NCBI GenBank assembly: GCA_007115705.1
Contig: QXEO01002115.1
Coordinates: forward strand, 4,681,340-4,745,339
Source of the DNA: Dactylis glomerata
Taxonomy: Eukaryota; Streptophyta; Magnoliopsida; Poales; Poaceae
Direction of reading: 5' to 3'
Length of the DNA: 64,000 nt
Below are positions 47,701 to 56,632 of this stretch, in pieces; the stretch's first letter is position 1; each line of letters begins with the position of its first letter. Both the position numbers and the translations under genes were made by a program. Below the pieces are notes generated by a model, which was given only the letters and a program-made list of their open reading frames with translations, did not search any database and was not told where the DNA came from.

Positions 47701-48256
47701 AAAGGACAGAAATAGTGAAAATCAAAACTCAGGAGTAACTATGCTATCATACGCCGATGACGAGACTAGTATCAAGGAAAGATTTTTCGGAAGGATCGAG
47801 GAGATATGGGAGCTCAATTACTGTGGAGAGACAGTGCCAATGTTCCGTGTGAGATGGGCCAAGAAGGTCGAAAAAGAAGGCCGATATTTCACCACCATGG
47901 TTATACCGGATGCCAAATCGAAGAACGCATCCGCGAAAAATGAGCCATGGGTACTCGGTAGCCAAGTTGACCAATGCTTCTTCATCACCGACCCGTCGAG
48001 GCCTAGCCGTGTTGTCGTGAGGAGGGGCAAGAGGAGCATCATAGGAATGGAAGGAGATGCAAACGAGGAAGACTTGGACAAGAACGGTGACCCGAAGATC
48101 GAGGAGGAATTCGACAAGCACTTCGACATGCCTACTACTAGTAAAGTAAGAAGGAAGACCTCCCTACCTACTAAAGGTTGTCCGTTCACACGAAGAAATC
48201 TCAAGGTGGCCGGCATAAAGTATTCAACCGCCAACAAGAAGGGCAAGAAACGCTAA
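44780..48256 (+). CDS. CACTA transposase (TNP2 / Transposase_21 family), intact
   Basis: 1158 residues with no interruption. The order is typical of En/Spm-type transposases. The N-terminal zinc-binding part has CPCRSC near residue 35. An acidic repeat region follows (about 75-125, HHEEEVGGED-type repeats). The TNP2 catalytic domain is at about 245-600 (CPVCGHGRY, GMSTDGLNPFG, YLRLLKEEL, HSLDVMHITKNVTESLLG). Then come a DUF4218-type region at about 650-815 (LPHGYSGSISRYLD, MMPFERQ) and a DUF4216-type region at about 955-1095 (YDINGYRFYTEEKD, RVRWAKK). The start at 44780 follows a leader-intron acceptor; upstream frame is intronic. The product cuts the CACTA termini in the nucleus. With the second gene damaged, mobility would depend on whether that factor is needed or supplied in trans. 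Confidence 0.95.
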   Translation: MVLSMSSARISRYKKDAKEDMIRNNRRQIRCPCRSCKLERWINPDSGQLEEHLLRRGFMQDNQAWPAPTNGAHEDHGGERDDEAPHVGGEYHHEEEVGGEDHHEVEVTGGEDHDEEEDSGATPLISALRDSHVQDLLLHETSNDRAAARERAKLAQMEKDGMTPIFPGCRPQDTRLHVTLDCLQMKTQNKWTDSSFSKNMKFWHDRLPEGNTLPSSIEEAKKVVCPLDLPYERYHACINDCVIYRGEYKAMTTCPVCGHGRYKVGNKKVPRKVVWYFPITPRLQRYFVDPKEAKLMQWHVEREKPEEDPEMGYMLTHPSDAGQWEALDIAFPRFGGDGRNIRLGMSTDGLNPFGNQSSTHSTWPVFVWPYNLPPWLCTKQRYIHLSILIQGPKQPGVDMHLYLRLLKEELDTLWKTPPRTWDAYSRTYFDMRAALITMVTDYPGCAYVSAQVSHGFCGCVKCMDETPHLQLPRDPGSSKTVYPGARRWLRLDHPWRKRADLFNGKDEPDGPPRQRSGAEIDNLLKNWKECPAPGKKRPKPEPLLGVWKARSIFHDLEYWKVLHTPHSLDVMHITKNVTESLLGTLCNSEKSKDGPKARYDLKHFGIRKSLQTPDTDDNDDNDDDDDQTEGTQRLRKRAKKNAVVLPAACFTMSPEELEQFFRCLLRVKLPHGYSGSISRYLDVAKKRFTGMKSHDCHVLMTQILPVAIRGIMDEHVRDTLFGLCNFFDVITRKSIGVRQLKMLQDEIVVILCELEIYFPPAFCDICVHLLLHVVDDIRQLGPTFLHNMMPFERQNCVMKGYVRNRARPDASMAKGFLTYECISFCQNYLSTEDDQDHVGLPTRTHLGRLAGVGHREGYRSVHVGIVNRRDDFERAHRVALQHLKLVEPFVQEHKSIIEQNYIDMGRPRKMGDVTKEHNSSFTLWFKQSQLLQAQRRRPSTEDEKLIYTLSQGPGHNVKTYQGYDINGYRFYTEEKDRNSENQNSGVTMLSYADDETSIKERFFGRIEEIWELNYCGETVPMFRVRWAKKVEKEGRYFTTMVIPDAKSKNASAKNEPWVLGSQVDQCFFITDPSRPSRVVVRRGKRSIIGMEGDANEEDLDKNGDPKIEEEFDKHFDMPTTSKVRRKTSLPTKGCPFTRRNLKVAGIKYSTANKKGKKR

Positions 48257-48308
48257 GCTAGCTCGGAACCGGACGGAGAAGATTTTTTTGGTGTGTGTGA
48301 TCGAGACT

Positions 48309-48480
48309 TTTTTGTGTATGCACATTCCAAAGCATAAGGCTTATATTTTTAGAAACTATCGACAACTATAATATTATATAGACATCATATGAAAATTTGG
48401 TCAAACTTCAGGTTCTTTGAATTTTTAGAAAAAATATAAGCCTTATTCATTGAAACAGAGGGAGTGCATACACAAAATTT
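48309..48480. mobile_element. Foldback (MITE-like) insertion inside the CACTA element
   Basis: The left arm TGTGTATGCAC...ATAAGGCTTATATTTTTAG mirrors the right arm CTTATTC...GGGAGTGCATACACA, with divergence in the middle of the arms. One arm carries the Stowaway-like ACAGAGGGAGT. It lies just 3' of the transposase stop codon and may include its polyadenylation region. Confidence 0.6.
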
Positions 48481-48498
48481 TTAGAAAAAAAAGGAAAT

Positions 48499-48590
48499 AA
48501 ATTCTGTGGCGCATCTATTAGTGGGATGCGCCACAGAATTCTCTAATTCTGTGGCGCATCCCACCATTAGATGCGCCACAGAATTTTGAC
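48499..48590. repeat. Mid-element cluster of the CACTA subterminal repeat
   Basis: Two complete palindromes built from AATTCTGTGGCGCATC and its inverse lie between the transposase gene and the second gene, 4.6 kb from one end and 6 kb from the other. They are the same sequence as the terminal arrays. Confidence 0.95.
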
Positions 48591-48689
48591 ACTTAGTAAA
48601 ACTGCGGATCGATCCCGTCCCCTGCGCACTGCTTCTCTCTCTGTTCCTCGCGCTAGATAGCCGCCGCAAACCCTAGATAGCTGCCGGAG

Positions 48690-49125
48690 ATCGACTCCTC
48701 GCTCCACCCCGCCGCCCCCGAAGAGGAGCACGTCGCGCCGCCGCCCCCCGAAGAGGAGGAGCCCCGCCGCCCCCGAAGAGGAGCACGTCGCGCCGCCGCC
48801 CCCCGAAGAGGAGCACGTCGCGCCGCCGCCCCCGAAGAGGAGGAGCCCCGCCGCCCCCGAAGAGGAGCACGTCGCGCCGCCGCCCCCGAAGAGGAGCACG
48901 CCGCCGTCCCTGCAGAGGAGGAGCCCCGCCGCCCCCAAAGAGGAGCACGTCGCGCCGCCGCCCCCCGATTCTAGGTACGCGCCCTTCTCCCGATGCTCGC
49001 CTGCTCGCTGTTGCTCGCCTGCTCGCTGTTAGAATCGACTCCTCGCCTGCTCGCTGTTGCTCGCCTGCTCGCTGTTAGAATCGACTCCTCGCCTGCTCGC
49101 TGTTGCTCGCCTGCTCGCTATTAGC
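48690..49125 (+). repeat. GC-rich minisatellites in the leader of the second CACTA gene
   Basis: About eight units of a CGCCGCCCCCGAAGAGGAGC-type repeat (48700-48967) are followed by several CTCGCCTGCTCGCTGTTG-type units (48990-49125). An exon end TTCTAG/GTACGCG lies at about 48974 between them. Long frames on the minus strand here are Gly/Arg/Leu repeats with no meaning. Confidence 0.85.
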
Positions 49126-49731
49126 TTATCTGACATCCTAGAGTTAATTGTGCTAACTTGCATTGGGTAATTCCTTATTGCCAATCATCGATTAGCAGCA
49201 AGTTTTTGTACTTAGTAGGCGTGGATGCATAGAAATGATGTTCTTTTCAGCCATAAAATGAACTGCTGTCAAAAACCATGATTTACACTCTGCAAAATGG
49301 CAGATAAATTTTGATGCAAATATGCCTTGTATAATGTAACTTCATGTAAGCTGAGCTGAGCTGCTATTGGTCATTTGACCAAATATTAGTTGCATATTGT
49401 CTTGTACTGTGACTTTGTGATTCTTTCTTGAGTTAATTGCTGCTGTCATTTTTGTACTCCATATTATCTTGAGAATATTGCTGCTGTTATGTGTTATGCA
49501 ATGAGATATTTTGACCATAATCTGCTGTTATATATGCTTATGAGATGTTGTCAAGTGTGGATGAATAAACTGAGTTGCCCATTTCTCCCGAAGTGTTGAT
49601 TCGCTTCCGTTTCGGTTGAGAAATGGGCACTCATAGGTAGAAAAATTAGCAAAAGTCATGCCGAAATTTTGAATTTTTCCGTTGCATTATGTACTAACTA
49701 TTTGCCTCTTTTTAATGAAGTGCAAATAAAC

Positions 49732-52700
49732 ATGTTGGGCACTTCTAACCCTAAGACCCAGGAGGAAGTCGCCAGAGAGGCCAACAAGCCATGGTGGGAG
49801 GAATACGATGAGGTAGAGGGCCGGGGGGCGCCGCCGATCGCGGCGATGAGGACGAGAGCTGGGGGGCCGCCTTCGAGAGCGGCGATGAGGAAGAGGGCCA
49901 GGATGATGCCGCCGAGACCGGTGAATGGACCACCGACCGCACGGAAGGTGATAGCGGCGGCAACCCTGAGGAGGCCAAGAAGAAGAGGAAGGCGAAGAGG
50001 CCAAGGGCGGATCGGAGGCCGCAAGTGCTAGCCAACATCACCAATCCTTTCACGTTGGTCTCCGAAAGTGGCCTACCCTTGGAGCCTTCTAAGGTTGCCA
50101 AAGGGTACGCGATGCAACTAGGGTGCATCGTCCGTGAAACCGTGCCGCTCAACACTCAAGACCTCAGAAGCGAGGCCAACGCGGCTTTGGCCGCAACCCT
50201 CCTCCAGAAGCTTCACCAACGATACACGTTCCCACAGCCGTTCAATAAAAAGGTGGACTCTTTAGCGCTCACGAAGATGAGCACCGCCTTGAGCAGCTGG
50301 AAAACCCGGCTGAAGGACAAGATCAAGAAAGGTAAAAGCTGGGAGCAAATAAGTCGCAAAGACCCGACACTCTCTAGAGAAGACTTCGAAGCATTCAAGT
50401 CGTCCTTAGAGACTGACGAGGCTAAAAAATGGACCGCCTGGGGGAAGAAAATGCGGGAATTGAACCTAGGGGCTCACCGTTGCGGAAGCGGCGGTTACCG
50501 AGGAAAACAGCCCACTTGGGACAAGGAGGATGCCGAGATGATACGTCTGGGCAAAGAAAACCCCTGGCTAAAAATCGCGGATATACAGACTAGGAACTAT
50601 GTCCGGTCCCGCTACTACTTAGACTGGGAGACGGGGGAATTTGTTACGGATTACCCCGACGTGAAGAAGTTCGAGAAACTCCTGGTAAGGATAGTCTATA
50701 TTATTATTGCGCTGATCTTATTAAGAAATGAAGCCAAATGGGCTAACCTTAAGTTCCTTTGTCTGAAGGACAATGAGTTGAAGGGTAGTTCTACGGCTGG
50801 CCCGTCGTCCCAGGGGTCGACGGAACCGTGGGACACGCCTTTCAATAGGGCGACGAACGCATACAAGGAACGGGACCTGGACAAGCCACCGACGTCGGCT
50901 GGCCGTGTGTCCGGCTTTGGCACAAGTATGAAGGTATCCGAGTACTACGGATCGGATGCCAACTCGAGAAAGGAGAGGAGGTCGACTAAGGATAAAGCCG
51001 AGGTTCAGGAGCTGAAGAAGAAGGTGGAGTCACTAGAGAAAATAGTGGACCCAACCGAGATGAGTAAGTTAGTGGACGAGAAGCTGCAGGAGAAGCTCCG
51101 GCAGATCATCCCCCCTGGTTTGATGGAGGGGTTAGCTGCTTGGAATGCGGCAGGTCAACAGGGGCCGATATATGTGCCCAGCGTCAGCGGCAGTAACTCA
51201 AGTCACCAAGTGTCACCGCTGGTGACCCCGACGCCGCCGCTCCACCTGGTCGCATCGACGCCCCCAACCGCGGAAGCTGATAGGGTGGTGGTGCCTGATA
51301 ATGTACTCGAGAGTGAGCGGCCCGGCACCGGCACCGGCACCGACGCCCTTGTATCAACATTAGCAGAGATCAACGCCGTCAAGAAGGTAACTCATTAGTT
51401 AATCCTCCGCGTCATCTTCTTTAACTATATATGCCTTGCGCTGATCTTATCCAACATGCCCCTGACTCAGGACGAACCTTGCATACTCCTGCATGTGGTG
51501 GAGCCCGGCGGCAAGTTGATGGATGTTGCTAGCGGCACTGTCATGCCCAGCCGAACTATGCACCACAGAAACATTGCAGATAATTTGGTGAAGGTGAAGT
51601 TGGCAATGGTAGTGCCGGAGTACCACAACCTCCTCCCCCCCGATCAACCTCCGGGCACAGACGAGGGCGACGTTATGGTCCTTGGGAATTGCATCGGCTG
51701 GCTTATGACATGGCCGAAGAACCAGATTCGTCTGGGTGGGGGTCTTCCGAGTGTCAGGCGCACCATCGGCGCCACCTCCCCTATCATCCGGCCCAAGGTC
51801 GTCCGGCCCGGCGCTGGCCCCACCCTTAAGGAACCGGCGGTCGCCGCCGCCACTACCCTGAAGGAACCAGCGGTCGCCGCCGCCACCCGAAAGGAACCGG
51901 CGGTCGCTGCCGCCACTACCCTGAAGGAACCGGCGGTCGCTGCCGCCACCCGGAAGGAACCGGCGATCGCCGCTACCACCACACGCCACCAACAGCTGTT
52001 GGGAAAGCTTCCGCAACGACCGTCGACCAAACGCAAGGTACGCCAAGCGGCGGCATCACAACCGCCACCACCTAACTTCCAGGACATGGCGCCGCTTGAT
52101 GGCAACGATGATGATGATGACGTCGATGCCTACATCAACACTGGCGCCTGCAGCCAAGATATGTACATGCCTCATATGGATGAAGAAGCCTTCCGCACTC
52201 ACGGCGATCAACTTGGTCGTCCCACTACAGTCACGCAGCGCCTGACCTTCACGGGTCTTTCTCTGCAAGACACTCCTCCGGAGGCTGGCAATCCAGCTCA
52301 AGTCAAGCCGGCTACCATTTTCAGCCCTAACACGCTGTATAAGACGATCGTCGGGGAGCCACGCGAATCAACCCCAGCACCCCAAGCTCCACCATCAGCA
52401 CCACCAGCACCCCAAGAAACCCAAGCACCCGTTGCACCACCATCATCACCACCAGCACCCCAAGCAACCCCACCATCAGCACCACCAGCACCCGAAGCAC
52501 CCCCAGCAGGTCAGGTGAAGAAGCCAAGGAAGAGAGGAAATAAGAAGGGCGCATCTTCGAGCCAGACTCTTCCTAAGAAGATGCGGACCGACGACATGGT
52601 ACCACGGACACCGGGTGGCTTGTCCCGGCTTCATGAAGCTGGTAAACTGATACTGCCTAAGGACCTCGAACACCTCGCAAGTGGACCAATGATCAGTTTG

Positions 52701-53770
52701 CAGCAAAATATTCAGTTTCTAGAGAGCCTCCTTCTTCAAGACAAGGATCCAAATTACCCGGTGTTCACGGTCAGGGTGCCAGCAGCAGACCCCAACTTCG
52801 TCCAAGCATACCCCGCGGATATCTTCTTCATAGCGTTCGAGGACGTCTTCAATCTATTTCACTGGAAACGGCTCGACTATAACTTGGTTCGCCTATACGC
52901 GATCAATCTTCAGATGAAGATCAAGAGAGAGAGACCCCCAACGTCGCGGTAGCGGATCCCTACTACATGCGCGATAGCCAGCTGGTGGATGGCTCAAGCA
53001 CACGGACCGCGGCGGTGCGGTACCTCCAGAGCTTCATGCTCATGAACAAAGAGAAGAACACCATTCTTCTGCCTGTCTTTCCCGAGTAAGTACACATTCG
53101 CTCTCGGCCGTCGTAACTTATGCTTTCTTATATATTTCTTCCATTGCCGATCATTTCCAACATTCCATTTAAATTGCATGTGTTGAGCAGGGACACATAC
53201 TGCACACTCGTCGTTCTTTGCCCGAAGTGGTCCCTAGCCCAGTACTTCGACTCGTCGAGTACGACGACGAAGAAAGACTACAACAGAATAAGGAGTGTTC
53301 TCGATGAGGCTATCCTTTTCTACTCCAAAAATGGAGGCATCTTCCACGAGAAGGGGAAATTTATCAGGCCGGACACTAAAGAGCAGGGGTTCAAGCACGT
53401 GATCAACTTCCCTTGCATCAAGCAGCCAGATGACAGCATGAAGGAGGCCTTCTATGTCCTCCATCACCTTAAAGGGTTTGTCGCGGATGCAGAGATGATG
53501 CGTCTGCCACCTAGTAAGCGAGACCCCAAAAAAATGGCGGGGGAGATCAGCGATGCTGATCTTAGAGAAGACTTCCATCGCATCCAAGTAAAGCTATCGG
53601 AAATTATCGTAGAAGATGTATGCAACAGATCGGGGCTCTTACACCAACTCAGAGGGTTGTGTAAGAGGGATATAGAAGAACGCCTACATAGGCAGGGTGA
53701 TGGAAGGACGTGGACGACGAAGGACATGTACAAACCGTTCCCGGAGCCCATGAACAAGACGTCTCGTTGA
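49732..53770 (+). pseudogene. Second CACTA gene (TNPA-position; DUF8039-like and inactive Ulp1-like domains), frameshifted
   Basis: After a leader intron (acceptor TTAATGAAG, branch-like TACTAAC) the coding parts are: exon from ATG 49732 to 50684; 50769-51386; 51471-53085; 53191-53770. Introns are GT-AG and preserve the frame. Seen in order: acidic start, basic nuclear-signal-like KKKRKAKRPR, a helical region with WKTRLKDKIKKGKSWEQI, a coiled coil (VQELKKKVESLEKIVD), a DUF8039-like segment (LGNCIGWLMTWPK), Thr/Ala/Pro repeats, and a C-terminal Ulp1-like domain (LVVLCPKWSLAQYFDS). Two shifts break it: one base short in a six-G run near 49822, and an extra AG in an AG run near 52926. By position it should be the DNA-binding partner that coats the subterminal repeats; that role is inferred. 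Confidence 0.78.
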
Positions 53771-54004
53771 TCGAGAGGCCGGTGTGCCTACTGTGTTGTA
53801 AATAAACTTGCTTAGTGTCGTTGTTGGACTTCAATTACTATTGTAGTCGATGTAGTTGAACTTGATTACTTATGTGATACCGATGCTATATGACTTTTAG
53901 GTTTACTATTATTTCCTTGCTTTAATTCTTGTGAATATGTATGCATGTGAACCCTCTAATTCTTTCCATTGCATTATATACTAATATGCCTTGTGTCCAT
54001 AGAG

Positions 54005-54241
54005 ATGACGTGGTACGTCGTGTTCGAGGGGCGGGTTCCAGGAGTCTACGAGGAGTGGACGGACTGCAAGGAACAGGTGCACAAGTTCAGCGGCAACTGC
54101 TACAAAGGCTACCCGACTCAACAAGAGGCGGTTGCCAAGTGGAGGAAGCACCAGTCGAACAAGAGCAAGATGAAGACCTTCATTGTGCTCTCGCTCTTGC
54201 TCACCATCGTCGGAGCGGTACTCTATTTCATCCTAGTGTAG
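54005..54241 (+). CDS. Third CACTA gene: RNase H1 N-terminal (hybrid-binding) domain plus membrane helix
   Basis: 78 residues. Residues 3-49 match the RNase H1 N-terminal / caulimovirus viroplasmin domain: WYVVFEGRVPGVYEEW, a Cys and QVHKFSG, then YKGYPTQQEAVAKW. In RNase H1 this fold binds RNA-DNA hybrids or double-stranded RNA. The last 23 residues (KTFIVLSLLLTIVGAVLYFI plus two) are a clear single transmembrane segment, preceded by a basic NKSKMK. There is no RNase H catalytic domain. A TACTAAT...CCATAG acceptor directly upstream suggests a leader intron. It lies between the second gene and the 3' subterminal array, same strand. The domain call is strong; the role is unknown. Confidence 0.85.
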   Translation: MTWYVVFEGRVPGVYEEWTDCKEQVHKFSGNCYKGYPTQQEAVAKWRKHQSNKSKMKTFIVLSLLLTIVGAVLYFILV

Positions 54242-54512
54242 GCGGCGGCCGGTGTCACTTCATTTGTATCTTGAGATGATGCACTTAATTTGCATGGATT
54301 ATGAGTTGTATGGAGATATATATGTATGATGAGTTGTATATGCATGGAGCTATATGAAATCTGTTAATATTCTATATGAAATGAGTTGTATATGGAGATA
54401 TATAATTGTGCTATATGAAATATGTTGATATATCTGTATACTGCTATATTATATCTGTTAATACCTGTATATATACGCTAGACAGAATAAGGTCTGTATA
54501 AAACCTGTAATG

Positions 54513-54747
54513 TTTCTGTGGCGCCCTAACTTGTAATTCTGTGGCGCACCAAATTCTGTGGCGCACCAAGAAAAAATGCGCCACAGAATTACTTAATTCT
54601 GTGGCGCATTAGGTCTTGGTGCGCCACAGAATTCCATATTTCTGTGGCGCATGTGCTGGTGCGCCACAGAATGCTTATTTTTGTGGCGAAGATTCTGTGG
54701 AGCACCACCCATGCGCCACAGAATGTCTATTTTGGTGCGCCACAGAT
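54513..54747. repeat. 3' subterminal repeat array of the CACTA element
   Basis: About twelve direct or inverted half-sites of TTCTGTGGCGCA, some degenerate (TTTGTGGCGAAG, CTGTGGAGCAC). This mirrors the 5' array at 43905-44240. Confidence 0.9.
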
Positions 54748-54769
54748 GAGCTTTTCCCTACTAGTGAGT

Positions 54770-56627
54770 AAAGGAGCTCGGGTATAGAAATAATCGAGGA
54801 ACGCGGAGACAATGATGTATCCCGAAGTTCACACCCTTGCGAGTGCTAATCTCCGTTGGAGGCTCCCAAGAATCGCCACTGAGGCACCACAAAGCTTGGG
54901 AAGATCTCCACAACTTAATTGGAGGTCCCCAAGTAATTGCCACGGAGGCACCACAAAGCTTGGGAAGATCTCCACAACTTAATTGGAGGTCCCCAAGTAA
55001 CCACTAAGCCACTAAGCCGTCTAGGGTTCCAAGAACCCAAGAGTAAAAAGCTCAACGAACTTTCACTACCGAATCTCCGAGGAGAACTCAAACCGATGCA
55101 CCAAATGCAATGGCAAGAACACACGAAGTGCTCAAATCCTTCTCTCCCAAATCCTAACAAAGCAACAAATGCTATGGAGGGATATGAGAGGAAGAACAAA
55201 GGAAGAAATCCACAAAGAACTCCAAGATCTAGATCCAATGGGTTCCCCTCACAAAGAGGAGGAAGTGATTGGTGGAAATATAGATCTAGATCTCCTCTCT
55301 CTTTTCCCTCAAAGATATGCAAGAATCATGGGAGGAATTGAGAGATGGGCAAGCTTTCCAAGGTCAACAATGGGGGGAGAGAGGGGAAAAACGAGCTAAC
55401 CCAAGCTTGAAGGAGGGGAGGGGTATTTATACCCCTCCCGGGATTGTAGCCATTGCAGTACTGCAGGGGCCGGATATTCCGGTCCAAGTTTGGACCGGAT
55501 ATTCCGCCCCCCTCAGAAAACTGCTAAGGACTTCGCGCGCGTCGTTCAGATTTGGGGCCGGATATTTCGGCCGGATATTTCCAAAACTGGGCCGGATATT
55601 CCGGCCACCCCTAAAAATGTCTAAGGACCAGAAAAAGGCGAGGCGCGCGTCACTCAGATTTGAGGCCGGATATTTCGGCCGGATATTTCCAAAACTGGAC
55701 CGGATATTCCGCCCAAGAAAAGTGAGCAACACGAAAACAGCGATAACTTTTGCATCCGGACTCCGTTTTCGATGATCTTGGGCTCGTTGGAATCACCACA
55801 ATGAGCACTACACCATCATCCATAGAAAACATCATAGTCCAACAAAGGAGGATGAAGCCAAATGATAAAAGGTTTGACTTAGCTATAAAGATGAACCGGT
55901 AAAACCTCCAAACACTAAAAATGCAATTAGAGTTCCATACGAAATCTGTTTTTGATGAGCTAGAGCTTGTCATGGAAATAACCACAAGCTCTAGAACCTC
56001 ACATGGATAAAAGCCAAATAAGAACCAAGAAAGATAATGCCAAGTATGCAAAGGTTTGAGCTCTCTCCGAACAATACGAATAAGTTACTCACTCGAGAGC
56101 CCCTCTTGATAGTACGGCTACCAATCCTATAACCCGGTCTCCAAACTAACACACGAGACCGGTAGAAGAGAAAACCTATCAAGAACAAACCTTTGCCTTG
56201 TGCAATCCACTTGAGCTAGATGATGACGGTCTTGACACCCTCAAGATTGGACTACCTTTCTTGATTGCGCTTGCTCGGTGAAGACTTGCGGATTGCTTCC
56301 CAATACTTCACAATGGGAGAGACACTTGAACTTGCACTTCGACTTGATCAACATTGCACTTAAACTTATTCATTCATAATGATGATGTCTTGAGAATGCA
56401 CATGAGTGCTCATCCCAACTTATTCCTCAAGACACACTCTATATAGGCTCAACTCCCTTGATCATCACATAAACTTCTTTATTTGCATCTTCTTACAACC
56501 TTAAAACCAACATATGGCTCAAGCGTTGTCTACGGACAAGTCCTACAAATATAACTCGATGCAAACATTAGTTCATAGGGATTGTCATTAATTACCAAAA
56601 CCACACATGGGGGCAAATGCTCTTTCA
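54770..56627 (-). mobile_element. 5' LTR of the copia element, second segment
   Basis: This resumes the LTR after the CACTA and the repeated AGT (54767-54769) and matches 35507-37523. It lacks 156 bp present in the sister LTR (35602-35757). The junction near 54856 shows the shared 6 bp TTGGAG. Other differences are about 1 percent. Confidence 0.93.
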
Positions 56628-56632
56628 CATTT

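Larger units (their letters stand above)
43876..54766 (+). mobile_element. Autonomous-type CACTA element, 10.9 kb
   Basis: Ends CACTAGTAGGAAAACCC and (inverse) CACTAGTAGGGAAAAGC, target duplication AGT on both sides, and an empty site in the sister LTR prove the boundaries. It encodes, all on the plus strand, a TNP2-type transposase, a second multi-exon gene and a small third gene. Subterminal regions (43905-44240, 54513-54747) carry many TTCTGTGGCGCA half-sites arranged as inverted pairs, the expected binding sites of the element's TNPA-like protein. Confidence 0.95.
35264..56632 (-). mobile_element. Non-autonomous copia element (gag only), with 5-bp target duplication
   Basis: The whole element runs 35269-56627 on the minus strand, flanked by CATTT at 35264-35268 and 56628-56632. 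LTRs begin TGAAAGAGCATTTGCCCC and end GTACTTTCA. Primer-binding site TGGTATCAGAGC (tRNA-Met type) and polypurine tract AATGGGGGAGAT are both in place. The internal region (37524-43637, about 6.1 kb) encodes only a damaged gag. No protease, integrase, reverse transcriptase or RNase H is visible. It thus resembles the TR-GAG class of non-autonomous elements. The right LTR is split by a CACTA element. Confidence 0.9.

Noticed and set aside
48567..48948. Minus-strand frames with Gly/Leu/Arg repeats
   Set aside because: They are translations of a GC-rich minisatellite opposite to the element's genes; no domain, no start context.
49669..50031. An independent 120-residue Arg-rich protein
   Set aside because: It is the first part of the second CACTA gene read in the wrong frame after the G-run; the other frame gives the acidic and basic segments that join the rest of the gene.
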